DNA from: JBFKOL01 sp041628815
Lineage (GTDB): Bacteria; Bacteroidota; Bacteroidia; Chitinophagales; Saprospiraceae
NCBI GenBank assembly: GCA_041628815.1
Contig: JBFKOL010000255.1
Coordinates: forward strand, 1 to 6,539
Reading direction: 5' to 3'
DNA: 6,539 nucleotides
Part shown: in pieces, positions 1 through 6,539 of the stretch
How positions within the stretch are numbered: position 1 is the first letter of the stretch
Layout: every line of letters begins with the position of its first letter
Made by a program: the position numbers and the translations under genes
Notes under the pieces: generated by a model
What the model saw: the letters and a program-made list of their open reading frames with translations, nothing else
Databases searched by the model: none
Told to the model about the DNA's origin: nothing

Positions 1-1752
1 GGAACACTATCTGAAGCAGGAGGGGTACTTACTTTTATGGATGGTTCCTTATCTCCTGGTGAAGAATGTTCTTTCAGTGTTACGGTAAATGTACCTGATG
101 GTACCAGTATTAGTACCTATGCCAATACGACCACAAATGTATCTGCAACGGTTGAAGGTGTAACTGCAACCTCAGCCCCAGCTCAAGATGACCTTAAAAT
201 TACAGGACTTAAGTTCCGCAAAGAATTTCTCGATGACCCGGTAATTGCTGGTGGGACTACCAAGCTCAGATTTACCATTGAAAATGTTCATCCAACAGAA
301 GCTGCAACGATTGGCAGCTTTACAGATGATCTCGATGCTGCAATATCTGGCTTAGCAGCAACATTGCCAGAAAGTATGAATACCTGCGGCGGGACAATGA
401 CAGGATCTTCTGGCAATACATACCTCACATATACTGGTGGCTCATTAGCCGCAAACACCTCATGCATCATTGAACTGGATGTTACGGTACCCGCCGGTAC
501 TGGTGATGGATTATATGTAAATAGTACAAGCGCTTTATCTGCCAACCAGGGAGGGAATGTTTCGATTGATCCTGCTACAGATGTCCTCGAAGTCAATTCC
601 ACCCTCCTGCAACTCACCAAAGAATTCACCGACGACCCGGTAGAACCCGGTGATCCTGTAACCATCGAATTTGTCCTGACCAATCTCGATGCGGACAACC
701 CGGCATCGATGATAGATTTTTCCGATAATTTCGGGGGAGCTCTACCAGGATTTACTTTCGATACTGAGGATTTCAATAGCTGCGGAGCAGCAGTGGGCGT
801 ACTCGGGACCGGCCAGATCGTTGTCACGGGAGCAAGCCTTGGAATGGGAGGCACCTGTACCTTGAGATTTACCGGTACGGTACCGGCCGGCGCCACTGAA
901 GGCTCTTACACGAATACCACAAGCGATATAACTGGGGATATAGGTGGATTAAGCGTCGAAGGCGACGCGGCCAGCGATGACCTCATCGTGACAACCACGT
1001 CCCTGACACTGACCAAATCTTTCGATGGACCGACAGTCGCCGGCGGCACGCCGCAGCTGACTTTTATTATTGCCAATAATGGCACGTCTGCCGAAACTGA
1101 CCTCGATTTTTCGGACAACCTCGATCTGACCTTGTCGGGCTTGACGAGGACCGGTACCAGCAGCAACACCTGCGGATCAACCGTAGCCGGTACTTCCTTG
1201 TTGACTTCAACAGGCGGTTCAGTTGCTGCCATGTCGCAATGCACGATCGTCGTCGATCTCCAGGTCCCTGCCACTGCGGCACCCGGTACTTATCTCAATA
1301 CCTCTTCCGTGCTAAGACAGGCCGGTATTGCCGTGGCTCCTGCAGCGACGAACAATCTCGAGATAGAACCCCCGCCGACTTTTGCCAAGTCATTCTCGCC
1401 GGACCCCATAATTGTTGGAGAAACAAGTAAGCTGACTTTTACCATCGACAATTCGGCAAGCGACCTTGCTGCTTCTTCTCTGAATTTTACGGATAATCTC
1501 CCTGCAGGCATGACCATTGCTGATCCTGCGAATGCCATGAATACATGTTCCATGGGTACTTTGACAGCAGATGCCGGTACTTCCACTATCTCCTATACCG
1601 GAGGAAGTGTTGGCGCCGGTGCTTCTTGTACAATTATGGTTGATGTAACCACATCCGCAACAGGAACTTTCATGAACACAAGCGGTGATCTCACATCCTC
1701 ATCCGGAAATAGCGGTTCAGCAAGTGACAACCTGACGGTCAACTGCACTATG
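1..1752 (+). repeat. Diverged DUF7933/DUF11-like domain repeats (protein level), 4 complete plus 1 partial
   Basis: Approximate units are 1-201 (partial), 202-600, 601-996, 997-1365 and 1366-1752, each about 123-133 residues when complete. Shared landmarks, in order, are a K-F or K-S-F start with a following D/G-P, a G-x-x-x-x-L/I-x-F strand, a FSDN/FTDN/FTDD motif, an N-T/S-C motif, a TGGS or TGAS turn, a second cysteine, a V-P-A-type segment and a Y-x-N-T/S strand near the end. The units are much too diverged to align as DNA repeats. The layout matches bacterial surface stalk domains of the DUF11 superfamily; the exact family name is from memory and should be confirmed by a profile search. 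Confidence 0.7.
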
Positions 1753-3681
1753 CCAACAGCGACCATTTCAGGTACATCAACGGTCTGTCAAAACGACGCC
1801 AGCCCCAATATCACCTTTACCGGCGCTAACGGGACACCACCCTATACCTTCACCTATAATATCAATGGCGGCACCAGTATGGCCGTCTCGACAACGGGAA
1901 TGAATACTTCGGTAACCGTAGCCGCTCCCACTTCTTCAACAGGCGGCTTCAACTACAACCTCGTCAGCGTCGAAGATGCCAATATGTGCAGCCAAAACCA
2001 ATCCGGTACCGCCACCATAACCGTAAACCCCCTGCCAACGGCCACGATTTCTGGCACAACAACAGTTTGTCAGAATGATGCCAGTCCTGATATTACCTTC
2101 ACCGGGGCCAACGGTACGCCTCCCTATTCCTTCACCTATAATATCGATGGCGGTACGAATATGACCGTCTCTACAACGGGAATAAATACCTCAGTTACCG
2201 TAGCAGCTCCCACTTCGTCAACAGGTGTCTTCAACTACAACCTCGTCAGCGTCGAAGATGCCAATATGTGCAGCCAAATCCAATCCGGTACAGCTTCCAT
2301 CACCGTAAACCCCCTGCCAACGGCCACGATTTCTGGCACAACAACAGTTTGTCAGAATGATGCCAGTCCTGATATTACCTTCACTGGAGCAAACGGCACG
2401 CCACCCTATACGTTCACCTATAATGTCGATGGCGGTACGAATGTGACCGTCTCTACAACGGGAATAAATACCTCAGTAACCGTAGCCGCTCCCACTTCGT
2501 CAGCAGGCATCTTCAACTACAACCTCGTCAGTGTGGAGGATGCCAATATGTGCAGTCAAAATCAGTCTGGTACGGCTACCATCACCGTAAACCCCCTGCC
2601 AACGGCTACCATTTCTGGTACAGCAACGGTTTGTCAGAATGATGCCAGCCCCAACATCACCTTCACCGGCGCCAACGGGACACCGCCCTATACATTCACC
2701 TACAATGTCAATGGTGGCACCAATATGACCGTCTCTACAACGGGAATTAATACCTCAGTAACTGTAGCCGCCCTTACAACGGCTGCAGGAACATTCGACT
2801 ATGACTTGGTAAGCGTGGAAGATGCCAATATGTGCAGCCAAAACCAGTCCGGTACTGCCACCATTACTGTCAACCCCTTACCCACCGCCACCATCAGTGG
2901 AACTACGACCGTATGCCAAAACGAACCCAGTCCGTTGATCACCTTCACGGGCGCTAATGGAACACCGCCGTACACCTTCACCTACAATATCAATGGGGGA
3001 CCTGATCTGACGGTATCCACTTTGGGTGCGGCCACCTCGGTAACCGTAGCTGTTGCGACTGCCACCCCCGGCACATTCAACTACAACCTCGTCGCCGTCC
3101 AGGATGCCAACTTGTGCAGCCAGACCCAGTCGGGCACCGCTACCGTCACAGTCGTAAGTCTTACACCTGCACCCGCAGCAATCATCGGCCCAGAATATAC
3201 CTGTCCCGGTCTTGACAACGTACCCTACGAAGTGGCGGCAGTTCCCGGAGCGACTTCGTACCAATGGAGCTTTACCGATGCGGCCGTTATCATCCATGGC
3301 AATGGGACGCGATTTGTCTCGCTCGATGGTATCACCCAGGCCGGTACATTGACCGTAATCGCAGAAGGTCCCTGTGGACCTTCTGATCCGACAACATTTG
3401 ATGTGCTGATTGCCTCACCACAGGTATGTGTCGTAGCGGATTGTTCAAGAAATGTGGTTTTTGTAGATGATGAATTATTGGATTTGGCAGGCATGACCAA
3501 CATCTTCAAAGCCATTCAAAAGGTCCAGTCTGACGCAGTCATAGAAGACGGGGAAGTGGTTGTTTTCAAATCACTGGTACACGAACTATTCCCGTTTTTT
3601 ACCGTGATCCAGGGCGGTACTTTTGTTGCACAGATTGAAAGTTGCGCGAATAATTTTAACAAATACAACCAAAAGGAGTAA
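1..3681 (+). CDS. Giant multidomain surface/adhesin-like protein, 5'-truncated by window edge
   Basis: The reading frame is open from base 1 and ends at TAA (3679-3681). The first ATG, at 37, lies inside a domain and is not the true start. Of 1226 visible residues, about 1-584 form a partial and then four full DUF7933/DUF11-like beta-sandwich repeats; each full one begins near a K-x-F or K-S-F segment (such as LTKEF, AKSFSPDP) and contains NTC/NSC and a later SC, TC or QC cysteine. Residues 585-1054 are five 94-aa Ig/PKD-like repeats, 1055-1140 a PKD-like domain (ATSYQWSFTDA, then GPCG), and 1141-1226 a C-terminal domain resembling the 3-coathanger stack. No membrane segment, LPxTG or typical type IX secretion tail is visible. 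Such modular, Thr/Ser/Asn-rich proteins are usually exported in Bacteroidota; an adhesive or matrix role is inferred. The N-terminal signal and total length lie outside the window. The next gene follows 59 bp downstream on the same strand. Confidence 0.9.
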   Translation, partial: GTLSEAGGVLTFMDGSLSPGEECSFSVTVNVPDGTSISTYANTTTNVSATVEGVTATSAPAQDDLKITGLKFRKEFLDDPVIAGGTTKLRFTIENVHPTEAATIGSFTDDLDAAISGLAATLPESMNTCGGTMTGSSGNTYLTYTGGSLAANTSCIIELDVTVPAGTGDGLYVNSTSALSANQGGNVSIDPATDVLEVNSTLLQLTKEFTDDPVEPGDPVTIEFVLTNLDADNPASMIDFSDNFGGALPGFTFDTEDFNSCGAAVGVLGTGQIVVTGASLGMGGTCTLRFTGTVPAGATEGSYTNTTSDITGDIGGLSVEGDAASDDLIVTTTSLTLTKSFDGPTVAGGTPQLTFIIANNGTSAETDLDFSDNLDLTLSGLTRTGTSSNTCGSTVAGTSLLTSTGGSVAAMSQCTIVVDLQVPATAAPGTYLNTSSVLRQAGIAVAPAATNNLEIEPPPTFAKSFSPDPIIVGETSKLTFTIDNSASDLAASSLNFTDNLPAGMTIADPANAMNTCSMGTLTADAGTSTISYTGGSVGAGASCTIMVDVTTSATGTFMNTSGDLTSSSGNSGSASDNLTVNCTMPTATISGTSTVCQNDASPNITFTGANGTPPYTFTYNINGGTSMAVSTTGMNTSVTVAAPTSSTGGFNYNLVSVEDANMCSQNQSGTATITVNPLPTATISGTTTVCQNDASPDITFTGANGTPPYSFTYNIDGGTNMTVSTTGINTSVTVAAPTSSTGVFNYNLVSVEDANMCSQIQSGTASITVNPLPTATISGTTTVCQNDASPDITFTGANGTPPYTFTYNVDGGTNVTVSTTGINTSVTVAAPTSSAGIFNYNLVSVEDANMCSQNQSGTATITVNPLPTATISGTATVCQNDASPNITFTGANGTPPYTFTYNVNGGTNMTVSTTGINTSVTVAALTTAAGTFDYDLVSVEDANMCSQNQSGTATITVNPLPTATISGTTTVCQNEPSPLITFTGANGTPPYTFTYNINGGPDLTVSTLGAATSVTVAVATATPGTFNYNLVAVQDANLCSQTQSGTATVTVVSLTPAPAAIIGPEYTCPGLDNVPYEVAAVPGATSYQWSFTDAAVIIHGNGTRFVSLDGITQAGTLTVIAEGPCGPSDPTTFDVLIASPQVCVVADCSRNVVFVDDELLDLAGMTNIFKAIQKVQSDAVIEDGEVVVFKSLVHELFPFFTVIQGGTFVAQIESCANNFNKYNQKE
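1753..3162 (+). repeat. Five tandem 282-bp (94-aa) Ig/PKD-like repeat units
   Basis: Units start at 1753, 2035, 2317, 2599 and 2881, each exactly 282 bp with no indels. Each begins with PTATISGT, then carries VCQN, a GANGTPPY turn, FTYN, TSVTVA, NYNLV or DYDLV, DAN-M/L-CSQ, QSGTA and a V-N-P-L linker (VVSL in the last unit). Two cysteines per unit, in VCQN and in MCSQ/LCSQ, could form an intradomain disulfide; this is inference. Copy 5 is the most diverged (NEPSPLITF, STLGAATSV, DANLCSQTQ), and copy 4 is altered around LTTAAGTFDYDL. This is a familiar repeat type in large Bacteroidota surface proteins, probably an extended stalk. Confidence 0.95.
3163..3420 (+). other. PKD-like domain of the giant surface protein
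   Basis: Residues 1055-1140 of the visible product follow the PKD-like pattern common in Bacteroidota: a P-x-x-I-x-G-P start, a C-P-G segment, V-P-Y, the ATSYQW core strand, a segment ending in G-N-G-T, a G-T-L-T-V strand and a C-G-P-S turn. It breaks the 94-aa periodicity and sits between the repeat array and the C-terminal domain. The role is presumably structural, as a spacer or a binding module. Confidence 0.65.
3421..3681 (+). other. C-terminal domain resembling the '3-coathanger stack'
   Basis: The last 86 residues contain a short beta pattern: VIEDGEVVVFKS, then LFPFFTVIQGGTFVAQIESC. This resembles the C-terminal module of Bacteroidota surface proteins in which strands of the type 'v-x-Y-K-A-G-x-x-I-x-L-x-P-G-F-x-V-x-x-G-x-x-F-x-A-x-I' stack up. 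Position, length and the F-x-A-Q-I-x-x-C ending support this, but several consensus glycines are replaced (LVHELFPFF in place of the usual turn). The assignment is from recall of the motif, so only moderately sure. Confidence 0.5.
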
Positions 3682-3740
3682 CTTGCCATTTCGAGAATTT
3701 TTCATATACGTAAAGTTTTCATACATAGACCAATCTCAAA

Positions 3741-3815
3741 ATGAAAAGAACCATGATCCCTGTCTTGAAAGCGTTGCTTCTCTTATTCATCATTGGTGGT
3801 ACGTTCGTAAATGCG
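3741..3815 (+). other. Signal peptide coding segment
   Basis: Residues 1-25 show a basic n-region (MKR), a hydrophobic core with a run of Leu, Phe and Ile, and a small-residue end FVNA before Gln26. A-Q is a common type I signal peptidase cleavage junction in Bacteroidota, leaving an N-terminal glutamine. There is no lipobox cysteine, so this is not a lipoprotein signal. Confidence 0.8.
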
Positions 3816-4487
3816 CAAATCCCGGGAAATGATGACAACTTACCTTGTGTAAATCAGGTTTTTCTCGAAGACTTCTCTTCGGAAGTTCCACTGGGATGGG
3901 AAGGTGATTTCATGCTTCTCGAGCCACCGCTTGCTGAAGGATGGATACTGCAGAGCGGACCAACTCCAACCACCAACACTGGTCCCGATGTCGCTTTTTC
4001 GGGAGATTATTACCTCTATCTCGAAACTTCAGGTCCGGCCGGTACCGGGGAAAAATATACGGTTTCCACGTCTTCAATAGACTTGACGGCTATCCAGGAG
4101 GTCAGTCCGACTGTTCGCTTCAGGGTACTGATGTACGGAGAAAATATGGGTTCCCTTTTCTTGAATGTACTGAGTGGTCCCGGCTTTACCAACCGTGAAA
4201 ACGTTCTTACCATATCAGGACAACAACACAACTCGGGAGATGTGTCCAATTGGGAAGAGGCATTTGTCAACATCGGACAATACGAAGGAGAAGTGATTCG
4301 GCTCGAATTTGTCGGTATGAAAGGCAACGGCAGCCGGGGCGATATAGCCATCGACTTGCTGCAGGTCTGTACGGATCCCAGGATTCCGACATTGGGAGAA
4401 TGGGGAATGATCATCTTAAGTCTTTCTTTCTTGATCATAGGTGTGGTCTTTATCCGACAACGACGCGGATCAATGATCGGCGCTTAA
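3741..4487 (+). CDS. Secreted MAM-like domain protein with IPTL-CTERM-type C-terminal tail
   Basis: The 248-aa product starts at ATG 3741; an in-frame TAG at 3726-3728 rules out an earlier start, and the start is followed by a classical signal peptide (MKRTM, a hydrophobic stretch, then FVNA before QIPG, predicted cut near residue 25). Residues about 39-210 match the MAM pattern: EDFSS...GW, GWILQSGPTPTTNTGP, GDYYLYLETSGPAG, a strand VRFRVLMYGENMGSLFLNV, a W at 171, IRLEFVG and the closing GDIAIDLLQVC. MAM domains are lectin-like beta-sandwiches used in adhesion; the ligand here is unknown. Residues 215-242 are IPTLGEWG, a hydrophobic helix and RQRR, an IPTL-CTERM-like sorting or anchoring tail. 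The protein is probably exported and tethered by this tail. There is no Shine-Dalgarno-like sequence just before the start, only an A-rich stretch (ctcaaa), which is normal for Bacteroidota. It may share a transcript with the preceding gene, 59 bp upstream. Confidence 0.9.
   Translation: MKRTMIPVLKALLLLFIIGGTFVNAQIPGNDDNLPCVNQVFLEDFSSEVPLGWEGDFMLLEPPLAEGWILQSGPTPTTNTGPDVAFSGDYYLYLETSGPAGTGEKYTVSTSSIDLTAIQEVSPTVRFRVLMYGENMGSLFLNVLSGPGFTNRENVLTISGQQHNSGDVSNWEEAFVNIGQYEGEVIRLEFVGMKGNGSRGDIAIDLLQVCTDPRIPTLGEWGMIILSLSFLIIGVVFIRQRRGSMIGA
4377..4466 (+). other. IPTL-CTERM-like C-terminal sorting/anchor segment
   Basis: Residues 213-242 read as PRIPTLGEWG, about 17 hydrophobic residues (roughly 222-238), then RQRR. 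This tripartite design of motif, membrane helix and basic cluster is that of the IPTL-CTERM group, thought by analogy with PEP-CTERM to be handled by an exosortase-like processing enzyme. A short tail GSMIGA follows the basic cluster. No processing enzyme is encoded in this window. Confidence 0.75.
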
Positions 4488-4544
4488 TCTTTTTGGGGAA
4501 AAGACAACTGGTTCATTTCAATAACCTGTCTTCAGCACTGGCCA

Positions 4545-6539
4545 TCAGTCTTGTTCTATTTCGACAACCTTGTTCACATCGCTGACCGTTACGTTGGTTT
4601 CTTCTCCATTCGGCCAGATGACCCTGATCTCGGCTTCACCGCTTTTACCCAATCCGAAATAGGCCGTTTTTGGATGTGCCGAAAGGTAACCGGTAGTAGA
4701 ATGGATCTCCCGCCATTGATTTTTTAAGGATCCGCTCGAAACCAAAACTTTTGCACCTATGGCATCACGGCTCACACCTTTGTCCGGATTGCCCTCTAGT
4801 CGTACAGCCAGCCAATTATTGTCATACCGCTCAGCTTTGTTCTCATAGAAATAGGCTTTACCATGATAGTTATTAACAACGACATCCATATCACCGTCCT
4901 GATCGAAATCGAGGTATGCTGCGCTGCGGGAAGTGTGGTACAGGTCCAGGCCCGACTTTTTAGACAGGTTTTCCAATTTCCCGTTGCGATTTTCAAAAAA
5001 TACGTTTGATTCTTTCGAACTTTCTGCATAGGTAACTTCTCCAGCAACGCCTTCAGGACTGCGGTAATAGGTGTTCTCAGTTCCATAAACGCTGTAATCA
5101 TTCATACCGTTGAGGCAGTACAGATCCTCATCACCATCGAGGTCAAAATCGAAAAAGTCCGCGTCCCAGGCCCACCCTGTAGACGAATAACCGCGGCCCA
5201 CAAGGTCCGATAGCTGATAGCCCAGCTTTCCTTCTTTTTCCCGGGAAATGAACAGATCATTGGCCTCTACCACGCGCATGGTGGCAAGGGACCGGCTGTC
5301 GAAATGCATCGGCATATCTTCGTTGGGCGATACGTACTTGTCGTCTTTGGTCATGACGACGATATTGGAAATATAAAAATCCGGGTACTGGTCGCGGTTG
5401 AGGTCAGCAATGCCGACATTCATGGTATAGGATGGTTTGTCCGTCCCGTATGTTTTGCTTCTGTCCTCGAATGTGCCATTCCTCTGGTTGATGTAGTACC
5501 CATTCCTGCCAAAGTCGTTGCCTACGATGATATCCTGCCAGCCATCGTTGTCGATGTCACTGTGTCCCACCGCCTGCGTCCAGCCGGAGTTTTCCACGCC
5601 GCTGCCATCGGACACATCTTCAAAGCTGAAGTTGCCCAGGTTTTTAAAGAGCTTATTGGGGGTGCCATTGGTATTATCCCTGGCAAGGGTAGGTAAGTCA
5701 CCCTTCAGGTAATTACCGAAATATCCGATATAGATATCCAACAAGCCGTCCTTGTTGAAATCCAGGGCAGTACAGGGACCTGCTACGAGACCTTCTCCTC
5801 CAAGGTTCGCCATATGGCTGACATCTTCAAAGGTCCCATCTCCCCTGCCCCTGAAAACTTTGTGGGTATCGTTCACATAGCTGATGAACAAGTCCTGGTG
5901 ACCATCATTGTCAAAGTCGGCAAAAATGGGCTGACGCGGTTCCGCATAGTGACCGTCATCCCTTTTCCAGTCCAAACCTGAATCCAATGTAATGTCTTTG
6001 AACCTGCCGTTTTTGTCATTGAGATACAATTTGTTGCCCGCCCCGCCAAGAAGCAATAGGTCGGTCCATCCGTCGTGGTTGATGTCATCGGCTGCAACCC
6101 CACCACCTCCGAAGGCAGGAGGAATAGCCAGCCTGGCCAGGTTTTCATCTTCCTTCACTACGTAGGATCGTATCTGACGGCTTAACCAGTCTGCGCTTCG
6201 GTGATCGAAACTGATGCCTACATTCACCGTAATATCATCGAAGTAAGTCATCTCTTCTTCCGTCTTGGTTTCTTCACTAGAAACAATGGTTTCGGCTTCT
6301 AAATCATCCGTGCCATACCTGCTGTTGTTTCTTTTGATCAGTCTCCTGATATCGTCCATGCCGGCTTTCATACCCGTTGATGTCAGATATGAACTTTCTT
6401 CTGCCCGTGAAGCCTCACCACCTTTGCGCCAGATCAATACACCTAATTGCGCCAATGCCTCGACGAGCAGTTCCGATGCAAAAGGGTCAGGTTCGATGGT
6501 ACCCTTAAAATTCGGGTCCTCCAAGGCAAACTTTACATA
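4545..6539 (-). CDS. FG-GAP/VCBS repeat protein with C-terminal ASPIC/UnbV domain (CRTAC1-like), 5'-truncated
   Basis: The frame runs from the right edge (base 6539) to the TGA at 4545-4547, giving 664 visible residues. The TTG at 6524-6522 could be read as a start, but codons before it stay open to the edge, so the true start is probably outside. Visible residues about 15-75 look helical (PFASELLVEALAQLGVLIW) and could be TPR-like; an acidic linker follows (about 83-103). The propeller part opens with YFDDITVNVGISFDH and carries seven calcium-loop motifs: DINHDGWTD (152), DFDNDGHQD (208), DFNKDGLLD (260), DIDNDGWQD (328), DLNRDQYPD (379), DFDLDGDED (464) and DFDQDGDMD (544). The end (about 575-660) is an ASPIC/UnbV domain: NNWLAVRLEGN, DAIGAKV, REIHSTTGYLSAHP, AYFGLGKSGE, IRVIWPNG. 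Family members are exported calcium-binding proteins; the partner or substrate is unknown. The gene is convergent with the MAM-like gene, 57 bp away. Confidence 0.92.
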   Translation of the reverse strand, partial: YVKFALEDPNFKGTIEPDPFASELLVEALAQLGVLIWRKGGEASRAEESSYLTSTGMKAGMDDIRRLIKRNNSRYGTDDLEAETIVSSEETKTEEEMTYFDDITVNVGISFDHRSADWLSRQIRSYVVKEDENLARLAIPPAFGGGGVAADDINHDGWTDLLLLGGAGNKLYLNDKNGRFKDITLDSGLDWKRDDGHYAEPRQPIFADFDNDGHQDLFISYVNDTHKVFRGRGDGTFEDVSHMANLGGEGLVAGPCTALDFNKDGLLDIYIGYFGNYLKGDLPTLARDNTNGTPNKLFKNLGNFSFEDVSDGSGVENSGWTQAVGHSDIDNDGWQDIIVGNDFGRNGYYINQRNGTFEDRSKTYGTDKPSYTMNVGIADLNRDQYPDFYISNIVVMTKDDKYVSPNEDMPMHFDSRSLATMRVVEANDLFISREKEGKLGYQLSDLVGRGYSSTGWAWDADFFDFDLDGDEDLYCLNGMNDYSVYGTENTYYRSPEGVAGEVTYAESSKESNVFFENRNGKLENLSKKSGLDLYHTSRSAAYLDFDQDGDMDVVVNNYHGKAYFYENKAERYDNNWLAVRLEGNPDKGVSRDAIGAKVLVSSGSLKNQWREIHSTTGYLSAHPKTAYFGLGKSGEAEIRVIWPNGEETNVTVSDVNKVVEIEQD
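4560..4817 (-). other. ASPIC/UnbV C-terminal domain
   Basis: The segment contains the family hallmarks in order: N-x-W-L-x-V-R-L at the start, a G-A-K-V strand, R-E-I-H-S-T-T-G-Y-L-S, a F-G-L-G turn and I-R-V-I-W-P-N-G close to the end. It lies directly after the last FG-GAP blade and ends a few residues before the stop, the standard position in CRTAC1-type proteins. Confidence 0.9.
4830..6104 (-). other. FG-GAP/VCBS beta-propeller region with seven Ca-binding loops
   Basis: Each repeat has a G-V/I-A or A-x-x-D lead-in, a D-x-N/D-x-D-G-x-x-D loop, a following D-L/I strand and usually an L-Y/F-x-N-x-x-x-G-x-F-x-D-x-S ending. Seven loops suggest a seven-bladed propeller of the integrin-alpha type. 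The fifth loop has Gln in place of Gly (NRDQYPD). Spacing is uneven: about 52-68 residues for most, and 80-85 around the sixth blade, where insertions carry the ENTYYRSPEGVAGEV segment. Confidence 0.85.

Noticed and set aside
872..886. Perfect 15-bp inverted repeat CCGGTAC-G-GTACCGG
   Set aside because: It lies inside a coding repeat and follows from codons for the frequent Gly-Thr and Val-Pro-Ala-Gly pattern; GGTAC-type strings recur throughout this gene. No sign of a regulatory role.
288..896. Long open frames opposite or out of frame with gene 1 (for example minus strand 288-896 and 906-1274)
   Set aside because: They are mirror frames of a repetitive Thr/Ser/Gly/Val-rich coding sequence, with no recognisable domains and no independent start context.
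3675..3679. GGAG at the end of gene 1 as a ribosome binding site for the next gene
   Set aside because: It sits about 60 bp before the ATG at 3741, and an in-frame TAG at 3726 excludes a nearer start. It is simply the last Glu codon and its surroundings.
3682..3740. Possible promoter in the 59-bp gap before the MAM-like gene
   Set aside because: A TTG at 3683 lies about 19 bp before TATACGTA, but the latter matches the Bacteroidota -7 box (TAnnTTTG) poorly. Not enough to support a promoter.
4488..4504. Possible hairpin TCTTTT-TGGGG-AAAAGA between the convergent genes
   Set aside because: The stem is only six pairs, nearly all A-T, and no T tract follows on either strand. Too weak to call a terminator, though a bidirectional stop is expected somewhere in this 57-bp gap.
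5304..5696. Plus-strand open frame of 130 codons within the FG-GAP gene
   Set aside because: It is antisense to the conserved propeller repeats and has no recognisable domain; the Val/Ile/His-rich product is the typical mirror of Asp-rich FG-GAP codons.
6522..6524. TTG as the start codon of the minus-strand gene
   Set aside because: The frame stays open upstream to the window edge, no signal peptide follows this TTG although the family is exported, and the residues on either side look continuous. The start is most likely outside the window.

Overview
The window looks like chromosomal DNA of a Bacteroidota bacterium, and a Saprospiria-type lineage would fit. This rests on protein style, not on a marker gene. 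The signs are a giant cell-surface protein built from DUF11/DUF7933-like domains plus Cys-containing Ig/PKD-like tandem repeats, a MAM-like protein ending in an IPTL-CTERM-type tail, and an FG-GAP/ASPIC-UnbV protein. Ribosome binding sites are not of the strong Shine-Dalgarno type, which also fits. No RNA gene, insertion sequence, CRISPR array or phage gene was seen.

Layout: bases 1-3681 (+) hold the 3' part of a very large secreted or surface protein, open at the left edge. Its visible 1226 residues consist of about 4.5 DUF7933/DUF11-like beta-sandwich repeats (bases 1-1752), five tandem repeats of exactly 282 bp / 94 aa (1753-3162), one PKD-like domain (3163-3420) and a C-terminal domain resembling the Bacteroidota '3-coathanger stack' (3421-3681). 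After a 59-bp gap, bases 3741-4487 (+) encode a 248-aa secreted MAM-like protein with a signal peptide and an IPTL-CTERM-type tail. A 57-bp convergent gap separates it from a minus-strand gene (4545-6539, open at the right edge) with seven FG-GAP/VCBS calcium-loop motifs and a C-terminal ASPIC/UnbV domain.

All three products appear to be exported. The first two are co-directional and close, so they may be co-transcribed. The third is convergent and need not be related. Functions are known only at the level of domains: adhesion or matrix for gene 1, a membrane-tethered binding protein for gene 2, and a calcium-binding beta-propeller for gene 3. The most interesting points are the mosaic DNA identity among the five 282-bp units, a base-composition step near base 600 inside gene 1, and the pairing of MAM-like and IPTL-CTERM parts in gene 2. 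I found no clear sign of a novel defence, mobile or RNA system.
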